From positions 1 to 64,000 of the forward strand of contig NZ_JADKCX010000019.1 in assembly GCF_016718685.1 (NCBI RefSeq): a DNA stretch of 64,000 nt. Reading direction: 5' to 3'. Position numbers and translations under genes: made by a program. The DNA is from Haliscomenobacter sp. (GTDB taxonomy: Bacteria; Bacteroidota; Bacteroidia; Chitinophagales; Saprospiraceae). Below, one piece after another: positions 19,447 through 27,576 of the stretch. Position 1 is the stretch's first letter; each line of letters begins with the position of its first letter. The notes under the pieces were generated by a model, which did no database searches, was not told the DNA's origin, and saw nothing but the letters and a program-made list of their open reading frames with translations.

Positions 19447-20676
19447 TTACCCCAATTCAACGACACTTTCCCGGCGCAAGTTTGCCCAACGCCGTTGGGT
19501 TCCCGAGCGCCACAACCACTCCAGGGGGCCGTATTGATAACGTTTCAGCCACCACTTGCTGAACTGTACCTGGAGGATGTACAGCAGGATGGCCAGTCCA
19601 AAATTAATGCTGGCGCCCCAGGCCCCAATTTGTCCTAATCCCCAACCAAAAAAGATGAACGTACCGATCAGGGACTGCATCACGTAATTGGTCAGTGCCA
19701 TTTTGCCATAGGGTGCCAGGGCGCTGATTACGCTATTGCCCCATTTGCCCAGGCACAGCAGCAGAAACAAGCTGACTTCAAACAAGGCAATCAAACAATT
19801 GCCAATGTCACCGAGGGACATGCCAATCATGGCAGGTAAGCTATTGTAATCTTTGATCTGGCTGAACATCAACGCCAGTGCCAGTCCCAAGACTACAATG
19901 GCCAAAAAACTTTGCCAAACCAGGCGGATCAACAAGCGTCGATTTTCCTGCAAGCGTTCAAAAAAACGGCTGCGTCCTACCCATATGCCCAACAAGAATA
20001 AGCCAAATGTGATGTAGCCTCGACTGACCGTGTCGAATTGAAAGAAAAGTTTCATCTTGAAACCCACGGTAGCATTGGCGGCAAAAACTTCGAGCAGGGA
20101 ACCGTTTTTGACGGTGTCGTAATACCAGGCATTCTGGGGTTCTAAAGATTCCCATTCAATCGGCGGAATGTCAAGGGCATAACGGACCGCCCAAAGAATC
20201 ATGCGCGGAATGCCTCCGATGAAAATTCCGGCAAAAATCAACAACGTAAGGTTCGAGGCTCGATAAAACAGAACCAAACCCAGGCCAACCATGGCGTAAA
20301 TACTGAGAATGTCCCCTCGGTAAAAAAGACTATGGATGAACCCGATCACAAACAAAAGCACCAAACGCCAGACGAACTTGCCAATAAATGGCTCCCCCTT
20401 GCGGGCGGAGGCGTCCATTTGTAAAAAAAAGCTCAAGCCAAAAAGAAAAGAAAAGATGGCAAAGAATTTGCCCTGTAGGAAAATGCCGGAAATGGCCATA
20501 AAAACTTGATCCACATCGTGTTGAGCGGCGTAGTTGCTGTATTCCTTCGGCGCACCTGCAGCCAGGTATTGCTCGATCATGTGTACAATCATGATGCCGA
20601 GCAAGGCAAAACCGCGCAGGGCATCAACGCTGAGGATACGTGACGCTGGAGTTGATATAGGTGTAGTAGTGGACAT
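19447..20676 (-). CDS. DUF418 / YeiB-type inner membrane protein
   Basis: 409 residues with about nine to ten membrane helices. It opens with RILSVDALRGFALLGIMIVHM, the conserved start of YeiB/DUF418 proteins (VDxLRGxALxGI), and ends with the C-terminal DUF418 region (KMALTNYVMQSLIGTFIFFGWGLG and FSKWWLKRYQYGPLEWLWRS), whose GPLEWLWR motif is characteristic. Such proteins are related to acyltransferase-3 enzymes and may modify envelope glycans, but no reaction is established. Full length for the family and intact. It converges on the serine protease across the GC-rich block and stands 59 bases downstream of the aminotransferase on the same strand, so both may be one transcript. Confidence 0.88.
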   Translation of the reverse strand: MSTTTPISTPASRILSVDALRGFALLGIMIVHMIEQYLAAGAPKEYSNYAAQHDVDQVFMAISGIFLQGKFFAIFSFLFGLSFFLQMDASARKGEPFIGKFVWRLVLLFVIGFIHSLFYRGDILSIYAMVGLGLVLFYRASNLTLLIFAGIFIGGIPRMILWAVRYALDIPPIEWESLEPQNAWYYDTVKNGSLLEVFAANATVGFKMKLFFQFDTVSRGYITFGLFLLGIWVGRSRFFERLQENRRLLIRLVWQSFLAIVVLGLALALMFSQIKDYNSLPAMIGMSLGDIGNCLIALFEVSLFLLLCLGKWGNSVISALAPYGKMALTNYVMQSLIGTFIFFGWGLGQIGAWGASINFGLAILLYILQVQFSKWWLKRYQYGPLEWLWRSGTQRRWANLRRESVVELG

Positions 20677-20735
20677 CGGGTGAATTTAAGGAAAGATGCT
20701 GTAATACCCTAATGACCCCTATTGAGCGTAAAAGG

Positions 20736-21587
20736 TTACATTTTTACCAACTTTTCATTCACCCATTCCTGGAGTTTCTGACTGTGTTGCTTGCCGTAAT
20801 TTCGATCGCCAAACAATTTGACCCAACGAATACCTTTTACGGCATTGCTGAGGAAAACTTCGTCCGATTGCCGCAGATCGGCAGGACGAATTGGCTTTTC
20901 TTGAATGTTCCAACCAGCCTTGGGCGCTTCACGCAACAAGAATTTGCGGAAAACGCCATCGATACAACCTTCCATCAAAGGAGGCGTGTAGATGACTTCA
21001 TCGCGTACAAGGTAAAGGTTGGAGCTTGAACTTTCGGCCAAACGTTCGTGCTGGTTCAAGAGCAAACTATCCCCCAATTGGTGTTTGCGCGCAAAAATTG
21101 AACCCAAAACATAAGGCAGGCTATTGCAGGTTTTTAAGTTGGCCAGTAGTGAGCCCGCATGCACCTGCGAGATATTACAAATGGCTACACTGAGGCCATC
21201 TTTGTTCCAGGTATAATGGCTCTCCTCTATTTTTTCGGCCTCAATTAGAAATTGCGCCTCGTTGTTCGTTGGCGTATACAGTCCTCCCTCCGCCCGAAAA
21301 ACGGTAATGCGAATGCGGGCATTGGCTTGTTTGCCACTGATGCGATCAATTTGCTCTTTCCAAAAATCCAGGGTCCACTCCACGGGCGGTTTGATTTCCA
21401 GCGCGGCCATACCTACGTGGAGTCGCTGCAAGTGAAGTTGCAGCAAAGGAATCTGATGGTTTAGTTTCCGAATACTTTCGAAAAGACCATCGCCATAATG
21501 AAAAGCGCGATTATTTGCACTTAGGCAGGCTTGATTGGATTCAATCAGCCGACCATCCAAGTTGATGTACTGCTTGCTCAATTGCAC
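20736..21587 (-). CDS. PLP-dependent class IV aminotransferase (4-amino-4-deoxychorismate lyase or branched-chain type)
   Basis: 283 residues. It starts YINLDGRLIESNQACLSANNRAFHYGDGLFESIR, the fold-type IV signature around the phosphate-binding loop, carries the PLP lysine in NLKTCNSLPYVLGSIFA and the cofactor-binding ESSSSNLYLV stretch, and ends FLSNAVKGIRWVK. These features fit PabC-like lyases of folate synthesis as well as branched-chain or D-amino-acid aminotransferases; the Bacteroidota pabC role is the likeliest by length. Cytoplasmic homodimer expected. No folate neighbour to decide. Intact. Confidence 0.85.
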   Translation of the reverse strand: MQLSKQYINLDGRLIESNQACLSANNRAFHYGDGLFESIRKLNHQIPLLQLHLQRLHVGMAALEIKPPVEWTLDFWKEQIDRISGKQANARIRITVFRAEGGLYTPTNNEAQFLIEAEKIEESHYTWNKDGLSVAICNISQVHAGSLLANLKTCNSLPYVLGSIFARKHQLGDSLLLNQHERLAESSSSNLYLVRDEVIYTPPLMEGCIDGVFRKFLLREAPKAGWNIQEKPIRPADLRQSDEVFLSNAVKGIRWVKLFGDRNYGKQHSQKLQEWVNEKLVKM

Positions 21588-21728
21588 GAGTATTAAGATG
21601 CAAAATTAAGTAAGACTTCTTTAATCTAAGTTTTATTCGAGGTTTTATCTCCTATCTTTCTCCTCTTGTCGATAAATTCAGCATCTCGTGCCCTAAATCC
21701 ATAAATTTGAGTTCAAAATTCTCCAACA

Positions 21729-22457
21729 GTGAAGAAGCAATTGTTTGATTTTGCCAAAAACACGCTAAAAAATAGTTTTATGACGGAACAAGACAACGAG
21801 CGTTCCAAACACGCGGAAACCATCATTCGCAATCACGTACTCTGGTCAATGGGCGCTGGTTTTATTCCAGTGGTCATCGCTGATGTTTTTGCCGTTAGTG
21901 CCCTCCAACTGGACATGATTCGTCAATTGGCACGGGTGTACAACATCGATTTTTCTGAAACTCAGGGAAAAGCCATCGTCACCTCTCTGACCAGTGCAAC
22001 CCTTGCGCGTATCGCTGCGGGTAGTGTTGCCAAAATGATTCCCATTGTGGGAACGGTGATTGGAGGCATTTCCAATTCCATTTTTGCGGGGGCATCCACT
22101 TATGCTTTAGGAGAAGTGTTCAAAAAACACTTTGATTCAGGGGGCACTTTCCTTGACTTTGATACCTCTCGCCTGAGCAAGATGTACAAAGAAAAATTTG
22201 AGAAAGGCAAAAAAGTGGCCGAACAGTGGCATAAAGAAGAAAAAATCCGTAAGAAACCTACCGAGGAATCTACGGAAGTACCACAGGAAGCCAAGCCCAA
22301 TGAAACTGTTGCATCCACGCCAGAAAAAGCAGCCAAACCAAATGGTCAGGAAATCCTGGCAAAATTGAAAGAATTGGCCGAATTGCGGGACAGTGGTATC
22401 CTTTCTGAAGAAGAATTTGCGACGATGAAAACGAAACTCATCGAGATGTTTAAATAA
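21729..22457 (+). CDS. DUF697 membrane protein with C-terminal SHOCT-like tail
   Basis: Up to 242 residues. The core (residues 30-135) fits DUF697: IIRNHVLWSMGAGFIPVVIADVFAVSALQLDMIRQLARVYNIDF, then ATLARIAAGSVAKMIPIVGTVIGG, with two hydrophobic hairpins that should sit in the inner membrane. A charged linker rich in Lys, Glu and Pro follows, and the end (ILAKLKELAELRDSGILSEEEFATMKTKLIEMF) is a SHOCT-type oligomerisation motif. Function unknown. The start used is GTG; an ATG at 21780 (MTEQDNERSK) is an equally good or better start. A perfect hairpin follows the stop. Confidence 0.78.
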   Translation: MKKQLFDFAKNTLKNSFMTEQDNERSKHAETIIRNHVLWSMGAGFIPVVIADVFAVSALQLDMIRQLARVYNIDFSETQGKAIVTSLTSATLARIAAGSVAKMIPIVGTVIGGISNSIFAGASTYALGEVFKKHFDSGGTFLDFDTSRLSKMYKEKFEKGKKVAEQWHKEEKIRKKPTEESTEVPQEAKPNETVASTPEKAAKPNGQEILAKLKELAELRDSGILSEEEFATMKTKLIEMFK

Positions 22458-22463
22458 ACGGCT

Positions 22464-22492
22464 GTATGGGCAACCAGTAGGGTTGCCCATAC
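22464..22492. terminator. Perfect 12-bp hairpin after DUF697 gene
   Basis: GTATGGGCAACC and GGTTGCCCATAC with a five-base loop begin seven bases after the stop codon. There is no T run, so it may be a repeat or a weak terminator. Confidence 0.6.
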
Positions 22493-22510
22493 GATGCCCC
22501 AATTATTGAC

Positions 22511-22540
22511 TTGTCCCATTCAAATTTTTTCCTACCTTTA
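22511..22540 (+). promoter_or_regulatory. Bacteroidota-type promoter before accD
   Basis: A TTG at 22511-22513, 19 bases, then TACCTTTA at 22533-22540, close to the TTTG / TAnnTTTG consensus used by the primary sigma factor of Bacteroidota. It ends 28 bases before the accD start codon. Confidence 0.5.
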
Positions 22541-22568
22541 CCGCCAGCCAAAAAAGTAACGATCGCTC

Positions 22569-23435
22569 ATGGGTTGGTTCAAACGATTAAAAGACGGTAT
22601 CCAAACTGCCACCCGCAACAAAAAGGAAGCCCCCGAAGGGCTTTGGCATCAGTGTGTACGCTGCAAAGAAGCGAGCACGATGAAAGAAATGCGGGAGAAT
22701 TTTTACAAGTGCCCTAAATGTAATTACCATACCAGAATTGGTTCCTACGATTATTTTGATATCCTCTACGATCATCAGGAATACGCTTTATTGTTCGAAG
22801 AACTGCGTTCCAAGGATATGCTGCATTTCACCGATTTGAAACCTTATCCTGATCGCCTCGCCGATGCATACAAAAAGAACCGGGTTACGGATGCCATTAC
22901 TGTAGGGGTTGGAAAAGTCAATGACTTGCCTTTGGTGGTGGCGGCGATGGATTTCAAATTCATTGGTGGATCAATGGGCTCGGTAGTAGGCGAACGCATT
23001 GCTAAAGCCATCGATTTTTGTATCGAAGAACGTTTCCCCTTTATGATCATCTCCAAAACTGGCGGTGCTCGTATGATGGAAGCGGCATTTTCATTGATGC
23101 AAATGGCCAAAACATCGGCCAAACTCACCCGTTTGGCCAGAGCAAAACTCCCTTTCTTTTCCCTACTAACCGACCCAACTACGGGGGGCGTTACCGCTTC
23201 CTTTGCCATGTTGGGGGACATCAATTTTGCTGAACCCGAGGCTTTGATCGGATTTGCGGGGCCACGCGTCATCAAAGAAACCATCAAGCGCGAACTGCCC
23301 GAAGATTTTCAGACTTCAGAATTTCTGTTGGAGCACGGCTTTTTGGACTTCATCGTCGACCGCAAGGACTTAAAAGAGAAAATGTCCGAATTACTCGAAA
23401 TGTTTGCGGTGGTTCATGCAGATCGTGCGCTTTGA
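22569..23435 (+). CDS. accD: Acetyl-CoA carboxylase carboxyltransferase subunit beta
   Basis: 288 residues, the usual length. The N-terminal zinc ribbon is clear (CVRCKEAST at 34-37 region and CPKCNYH about 20 residues later), followed by the crotonase-fold carboxyltransferase core with FKFIGGSMGSVVGERIAKAID, SKTGGARMMEAAFSLMQMAKTSA, LTDPTTGGVTASFAMLGD and IGFAGPRVIKETI. With AccA it moves the carboxyl group from biotin to acetyl-CoA, the first step of fatty acid synthesis, in the cytoplasm. accA is not in the window. Intact; ATG start supported by the family's MGWFKR beginning. Confidence 0.96.
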   Translation: MGWFKRLKDGIQTATRNKKEAPEGLWHQCVRCKEASTMKEMRENFYKCPKCNYHTRIGSYDYFDILYDHQEYALLFEELRSKDMLHFTDLKPYPDRLADAYKKNRVTDAITVGVGKVNDLPLVVAAMDFKFIGGSMGSVVGERIAKAIDFCIEERFPFMIISKTGGARMMEAAFSLMQMAKTSAKLTRLARAKLPFFSLLTDPTTGGVTASFAMLGDINFAEPEALIGFAGPRVIKETIKRELPEDFQTSEFLLEHGFLDFIVDRKDLKEKMSELLEMFAVVHADRAL

Positions 23436-23553
23436 TCTTAGACGAAAGTCTTTTGAACTTTAGCCTCTCCATTGTCATTTATCATTGTACGCTTGCTCAC
23501 AATTGTAGTTAATTGGGACTGGCTTTCATTTGTATCAGACAAAAGACTTTACA

Positions 23554-24573
23554 ATGCGCGAATACATCACCGAAATCGATCGCTGGCTAGAAAATGGCAA
23601 ACCTTTTAGCGCTGCAACCGTAATCAACACCTGGGGCAGTGCACCACGCCCCATTGGCACCATGATGTTTGTGGGGCCAGAACTCGAAATGCTCGGCTCC
23701 GTTTCAGGGGGCTGTGTAGAGGGCGTGGTATTGAAAGAAGCGGAAGAAACCAGTAACAACAACAAGATCAAAAACCTCAAGTTTGGGGTCTCTGACAACG
23801 ATGCCTGGTCGGTAGGCCTGACTTGTGGCGGTACCATTGAAATATTTTTGGAAAAATTTGTAGCGTACGATGCCCCGGAAATCTGGCAGGCCCTACGCAA
23901 CAATCTCCTCGAAAACAAAAGTTGTGTATTGATTTCTAAACTTTCAGGCGAAACCGGGAAGCATTACCTGGTATACCCCAATGGAACTACCCTCGGGGAA
24001 ACGCCCGCTGAATTGGTAACTGCGGCACAAGCAGCATATCAGGAGCGTAAAAGCCAAGGGGTAGAAGCAGCGGGTGAAAAATGGTTTTTGCGGGTTTTTC
24101 CCAAAAAACACCAGCTGTTTGTCATCGGTGCCGCACATGCTGCCGCAGAATTGGTGCATCTGGCCAATTATTTTGATTTCCAAACCATCGTTATCGATCC
24201 GCGTGGTACTTTTGCTCAAAACACGCATTTTCCCACGGCTCCAGATAAAATGTACGAAGACTATCCCGCCGAAATTCTGCCCGAATACGAGCTGGATGAA
24301 TACACCTTTGCCGTGGTAATGGCCCACGATCCCAAAATTGATGACCAGGCACTGCACCTTTTGCTTCGCTCCAAAGTCGCCTATATTGGGGCATTGTCCA
24401 GCAAAGGCTCCAATGAAAAACGCAAAGAAAGACTCCTCGCCGCAGGTTTTACCGAAGAGGAGTTCAAACGTATCCACGCCCCCGTAGGTATCCCCATCAA
24501 GTCAAAAACTGCTGCCGAAATAGCGTTGAGCATCTTGGCGCAGATGATTTTGGTGAAAAATCAGTATCTATAA
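23554..24573 (+). CDS. XdhC/CoxI family protein
   Basis: About 339 residues from the ATG at 23554 (MREYITEIDRWLENG). The N-terminal XdhC/CoxI domain shows INTWGSAPRPIGTMMFV and GSVSGGCVEGVVLKEAEE; the C-terminal Rossmann domain shows LFVIGAAHAAAELVHLANYFDFQTIVIDPRGTFA and AVVMAHDPKIDDQALHLLL, ending YIGALSSKGSNEKRKERLLAAGF and HAPVGIPIKSKTAAEIALSI. Family members help insert sulfurated molybdenum cofactor into xanthine or CO dehydrogenases. No molybdoenzyme lies in the window, so the partner is elsewhere. Its stop codon is the first base of a repeat block. Confidence 0.9.
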   Translation: MREYITEIDRWLENGKPFSAATVINTWGSAPRPIGTMMFVGPELEMLGSVSGGCVEGVVLKEAEETSNNNKIKNLKFGVSDNDAWSVGLTCGGTIEIFLEKFVAYDAPEIWQALRNNLLENKSCVLISKLSGETGKHYLVYPNGTTLGETPAELVTAAQAAYQERKSQGVEAAGEKWFLRVFPKKHQLFVIGAAHAAAELVHLANYFDFQTIVIDPRGTFAQNTHFPTAPDKMYEDYPAEILPEYELDEYTFAVVMAHDPKIDDQALHLLLRSKVAYIGALSSKGSNEKRKERLLAAGFTEEEFKRIHAPVGIPIKSKTAAEIALSILAQMILVKNQYL

Positions 24574-24673
24574 GGGTTCGGAGGTTCGTGAGTTCGGGGG
24601 TTGCACTCAATTCTCCTCCGAACCCCCGAACCCTCGAACCCCCGAACCCCGAACCCCTGAACCCCCCCCCCCC
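24572..24673. repeat. GGTTCG/CGAACC repeat block ending in a C12 tract
   Basis: The block begins at the stop codon of the XdhC gene with GGGTTCGGAGGTTCG units, then turns to the complement (CCCCCGAACCCTCGAACCC, CCGAACCCC) forming an imperfect long hairpin, and ends in twelve C residues at 24662-24673. A relative of this repeat lies at 35303-35399 next to gyrA. Confidence 0.75.
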
Positions 24674-24763
24674 AAAAAATGGTTCCCCTTTTCCCCAAAG
24701 TGGCACCCCAAAAACTTGGATACTCCGCCAAGGTTCTTTTTCTTGTAGAAAAATATTCTTTGT

Positions 24764-26713
24764 ATGGAAGCTATCAGATCGTTTTGGGGAGGATTGATGT
24801 GTTTGTTTTTCTTCAGCCAATCTCCACTCTTTGCACAAACCATTTATGACCAAGACCCGATGCAGCGTTTGCCCATCGGCATGCAACTCTCGGTTTATCA
24901 GCCACATTTGCCTACGGGAGGAAAAGTAGACAAATCCCGCATTTGCCCGCCCAACTGGTGGGTAGGGATGAAAAACCCCAACCTGCAATTGATGATCTAC
25001 GACCAGAACATCAGCCAGTGTGCGGTAAAAATCAAATACCCGGGGGTTAAAGTACTGAAGGTACATCCTGCTACCAACCCCAATTACCTGTTTATTGATT
25101 TGCAAATCAATCCCTCTGCCAAGCCGGGGAAATTCACTATTGTTTTGTCTGGTAGTGTAGAAAAAACCTACACCTATGAACTTCAAGCGCGCGATCGTAG
25201 CCCCAATCGCAACCAGGGACTGAGCCCCGCCGATAACATGTACCTGATCATGCCCGACCGCTTTGCCAATGGTGATCCCGCGAACGACAGTTTTGAGGAC
25301 ATGAGCTCCGCTTTGCTGAATCGGGACAAGATTTACTTTCGGCACGGAGGAGACATTCAAGGCATCATTGATCACCTGGATTACCTGCAAGAGTTGGGCA
25401 TTACCGCCATTTGGGTCATGCCCTTGGTGGAATCCGACCAACCCTATGAGTCGTATCACGGTTATGCCCCCACCGACCATTACACCATTGACAAGCGGTA
25501 TGGAACGAATGAATTGTACAAACTCTTGGTGGACAAAGCCCATGCCAAGGGCATCAAAGTGATCATGGACATCATCCACAACCACGTGGGAGACCGTCAT
25601 TGGACCATTCGGGACATTCCATTCAAAGACTGGATCAATCAGGAATGGCCAACCTACACCAAATCCAATTATCGGGACGCCGTATGGATCGACCCCTATG
25701 TTTCGGAAGCCGACCGCCGCAAATTGGCCACCGGCTGGTTCGACAGCCACATGCCCGACCTGAACCAGCGCAATCCTTTTTTGGCCAATTTTTTGCTGTA
25801 CAGCAACTTGTGGTGGATGGAGTATTCAGGGCAAGATGCCTACCGCATTGATACCTATTTTTACCCCGAACAGGATTTTATGATCAATTGGGGCAAAAGG
25901 ATGTTGCAAGAATATCCTGGCTATACCTTTTTTGGCGAAACCTGGGTGCAAAGTACCCTCGCACAAGCCCAATTTACGGCGGGAAACCGCTTGAGTGAAG
26001 GGCAACGTTACCTCCCGGCAGTAACCGATTTTCAACTCAATTACGCTTTACTCGAAGCGGGTGCAGGAAAACAAGGCTGGACGGACGGTGCCAATCGGCT
26101 TTACCTCACCCTCAGCAACGACTTTTTGTACCAGGATGCGCGGCGCAACGTTACGTTTTTGGACAACCACGATGTCAGCCGGGCACTTTCGGTTTTTAAC
26201 AACGATTGGAAAAAATTTCAGACCAGTTTGGCCGCCTTGTTGACCATCCGGGGTTTGCCTTGTCTGTATTACGGCACCGAAATTGGCATCTCCGGTGCTG
26301 GCGGCTCCTTTGGCGAGGCGGGACGGCGCGATTTTATCGGCGGTTGGCGGGAAGACAAAATCAACAAATTTACCGCTGCGGGCCGTAGTACTCAGGAAGA
26401 AGAAACTTATCAACTGTTGCACAAATTGCTCCACTACCGCAAAAGCACGCCCGCGTTACAGACCGGGAAGACGCGGCATTTTATTCCTGAAGATGGCGTG
26501 TACGTCTATTTCCGCTACGACGATGCCAAGCGGGTGATGGTCTTGTGGAATACCAGCGATCAATCCCAGGAACACGCACTGAATCGTTACAGCGAAATGA
26601 TAGATGGATTCACGGGAGGGCAAGATGTTTTAAGTGGACAAAACATCTCCCATTTAAAATCCATACCGATTGATGCGCATGCGCTGCGCATCATTGAGTT
26701 GAAAAAACCCTAG
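24764..26713 (+). CDS. Secreted GH13 alpha-amylase / cyclomaltodextrinase-like enzyme
   Basis: 649 residues. Signal peptide to about 25 (FFFSQSPLFAQ), an N-terminal beta-sandwich (40-155; HPATNPNYLFIDLQIN), then the GH13 barrel: region I DIIHNHVG, region II YRIDTY with nucleophile Asp363, region III FGETW with acid/base Glu392, region IV FLDNHD with Asp467/Asp470, and a C-terminal sandwich (YVYFRYDDAKRVMVLWN). It should hydrolyse alpha-1,4 glucans or cyclic dextrins in the periplasm. The start Met is the first in frame before the signal peptide. It stands alone rather than in a Sus-type locus; a C12 tract lies 90 bases upstream. Confidence 0.92.
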   Translation: MEAIRSFWGGLMCLFFFSQSPLFAQTIYDQDPMQRLPIGMQLSVYQPHLPTGGKVDKSRICPPNWWVGMKNPNLQLMIYDQNISQCAVKIKYPGVKVLKVHPATNPNYLFIDLQINPSAKPGKFTIVLSGSVEKTYTYELQARDRSPNRNQGLSPADNMYLIMPDRFANGDPANDSFEDMSSALLNRDKIYFRHGGDIQGIIDHLDYLQELGITAIWVMPLVESDQPYESYHGYAPTDHYTIDKRYGTNELYKLLVDKAHAKGIKVIMDIIHNHVGDRHWTIRDIPFKDWINQEWPTYTKSNYRDAVWIDPYVSEADRRKLATGWFDSHMPDLNQRNPFLANFLLYSNLWWMEYSGQDAYRIDTYFYPEQDFMINWGKRMLQEYPGYTFFGETWVQSTLAQAQFTAGNRLSEGQRYLPAVTDFQLNYALLEAGAGKQGWTDGANRLYLTLSNDFLYQDARRNVTFLDNHDVSRALSVFNNDWKKFQTSLAALLTIRGLPCLYYGTEIGISGAGGSFGEAGRRDFIGGWREDKINKFTAAGRSTQEEETYQLLHKLLHYRKSTPALQTGKTRHFIPEDGVYVYFRYDDAKRVMVLWNTSDQSQEHALNRYSEMIDGFTGGQDVLSGQNISHLKSIPIDAHALRIIELKKP

Positions 26714-26753
26714 ATTTATTGCGCTGAGTCATTTAACTTGTGATAAAAAGCGT

Positions 26754-27296
26754 ATGTCAAAATGCACACTTTTATCGACTGGCTTGGTGTTAGGGTTATT
26801 GACTTTCCCCTTTTGGGGACAGGCACAGACCAAGCCATCCAAAATTGATCAAAAATTGAAAGAATTGGGTCTGGTTCTCCCTGCTACCTCGGCACCAATT
26901 GCCAATTATGTCAACGCCGTCCAAACCGGAAAATTGATTTTTTTGGCAGGAAAAGGCCCAAAACGTGAGGATGGAACCTACATCACGGGTAAGGTGGGCA
27001 GCGATTTAACCTTAGAACAAGGTTACGAAGCCGCTCAACTCACCGCTTTGCACCAACTCGCGGCACTAAAAGCCCAGATTGGCAACCTTGATCGGGTAAA
27101 ACGCATCGTAAAAGTACTGGGAATGGTCAATTGTGGTCCCGACTTTGGTGATCAACCCAAGGTGATCAACGGATTTTCCGATTTGATGGTCAAAGTTTTT
27201 GGTGAAAAAGGGAAACACGCCCGTTCGGCAGTGGGTGTAGGCTCACTGCCCAGTAAAATGGCGGTGGAGGTGGAAATGATTGTAGAAATTGAATAG
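26754..27296 (+). CDS. RidA (YjgF/YER057c/UK114) family protein with signal peptide
   Basis: 180 residues. A signal peptide (SKCTLLSTGLVLGLLTFPFWGQAQ) precedes a RidA-like domain: IDQKLKELGLVLPATSAPIANYVNAVQTGKLIFLAGKGPK, GKVGSDLTLEQGYEAAQLTALHQLAALKAQIG, and the end SAVGVGSLPSKMAVEVEMIVEIE. The family deaminates reactive enamine/imine intermediates, using a conserved Arg; here the Arg position reads HARSAVGVGSLP, so activity is plausible. Longer and exported compared with cytosolic RidA, like the atu1372-type subgroup. Intact; 40 bases after the amylase, perhaps co-transcribed. Confidence 0.87.
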   Translation: MSKCTLLSTGLVLGLLTFPFWGQAQTKPSKIDQKLKELGLVLPATSAPIANYVNAVQTGKLIFLAGKGPKREDGTYITGKVGSDLTLEQGYEAAQLTALHQLAALKAQIGNLDRVKRIVKVLGMVNCGPDFGDQPKVINGFSDLMVKVFGEKGKHARSAVGVGSLPSKMAVEVEMIVEIE

Positions 27297-27350
27297 GGGT
27301 AGATACCATTCTATTGGACGACATTTTTGTTGTCTGGGAGTGGAGGACAT

Positions 27351-27490
27351 GAATAGCCCCTGGCTTCAGCCTCGGGACAATGGCAATTCACATTAATGGG
27401 GCTTTAGCCTAGCTTTAACATTAAGGCTTGGGCTAAAGCCCGAATCTGAGGGTGTGCCGATGCCCCCCAGGCTGAAGCCTGGGGCTATTC
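27351..27490. repeat. Nested inverted repeat between converging genes
   Basis: Outer arms GAATAGCCCCTGGCTTCAGC (27351) and its near complement ending at 27490 (GCTGAAGCCTGGGGCTATTC) enclose inner arms GGGGCTTTAGCC (27398) and GGCTAAAGCCC (to 27441). I recall AGCCCCAGGCTTCAGCCT palindromes as a common dispersed intergenic repeat. It lies between the RidA gene and a converging hydrolase and could serve as a two-way terminator. Confidence 0.8.
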
Positions 27491-27576
27491 AAGCCTCCGA
27501 GAAAAAATTCCAATAGCGAGGGTAGAGAACTGTTTTGTTTTTTCAAACAAAAAAATGGCTACACGCTTGCACGGCA

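Noticed and set aside
19249..19638. Open frame across the GC-rich block
   Set aside because: Proline/glycine-rich translation of homopolymers, partly antisense to the DUF418 gene.
24572..24673. CRISPR array
   Set aside because: Units are short, adjacent and self-complementary, without spacers of constant length; no cas genes in the window.
24497..25750. Long minus-strand open frame of 417 codons opposite the GH13 gene
   Set aside because: It is antisense to a gene with all GH13 catalytic motifs and has no family pattern itself.
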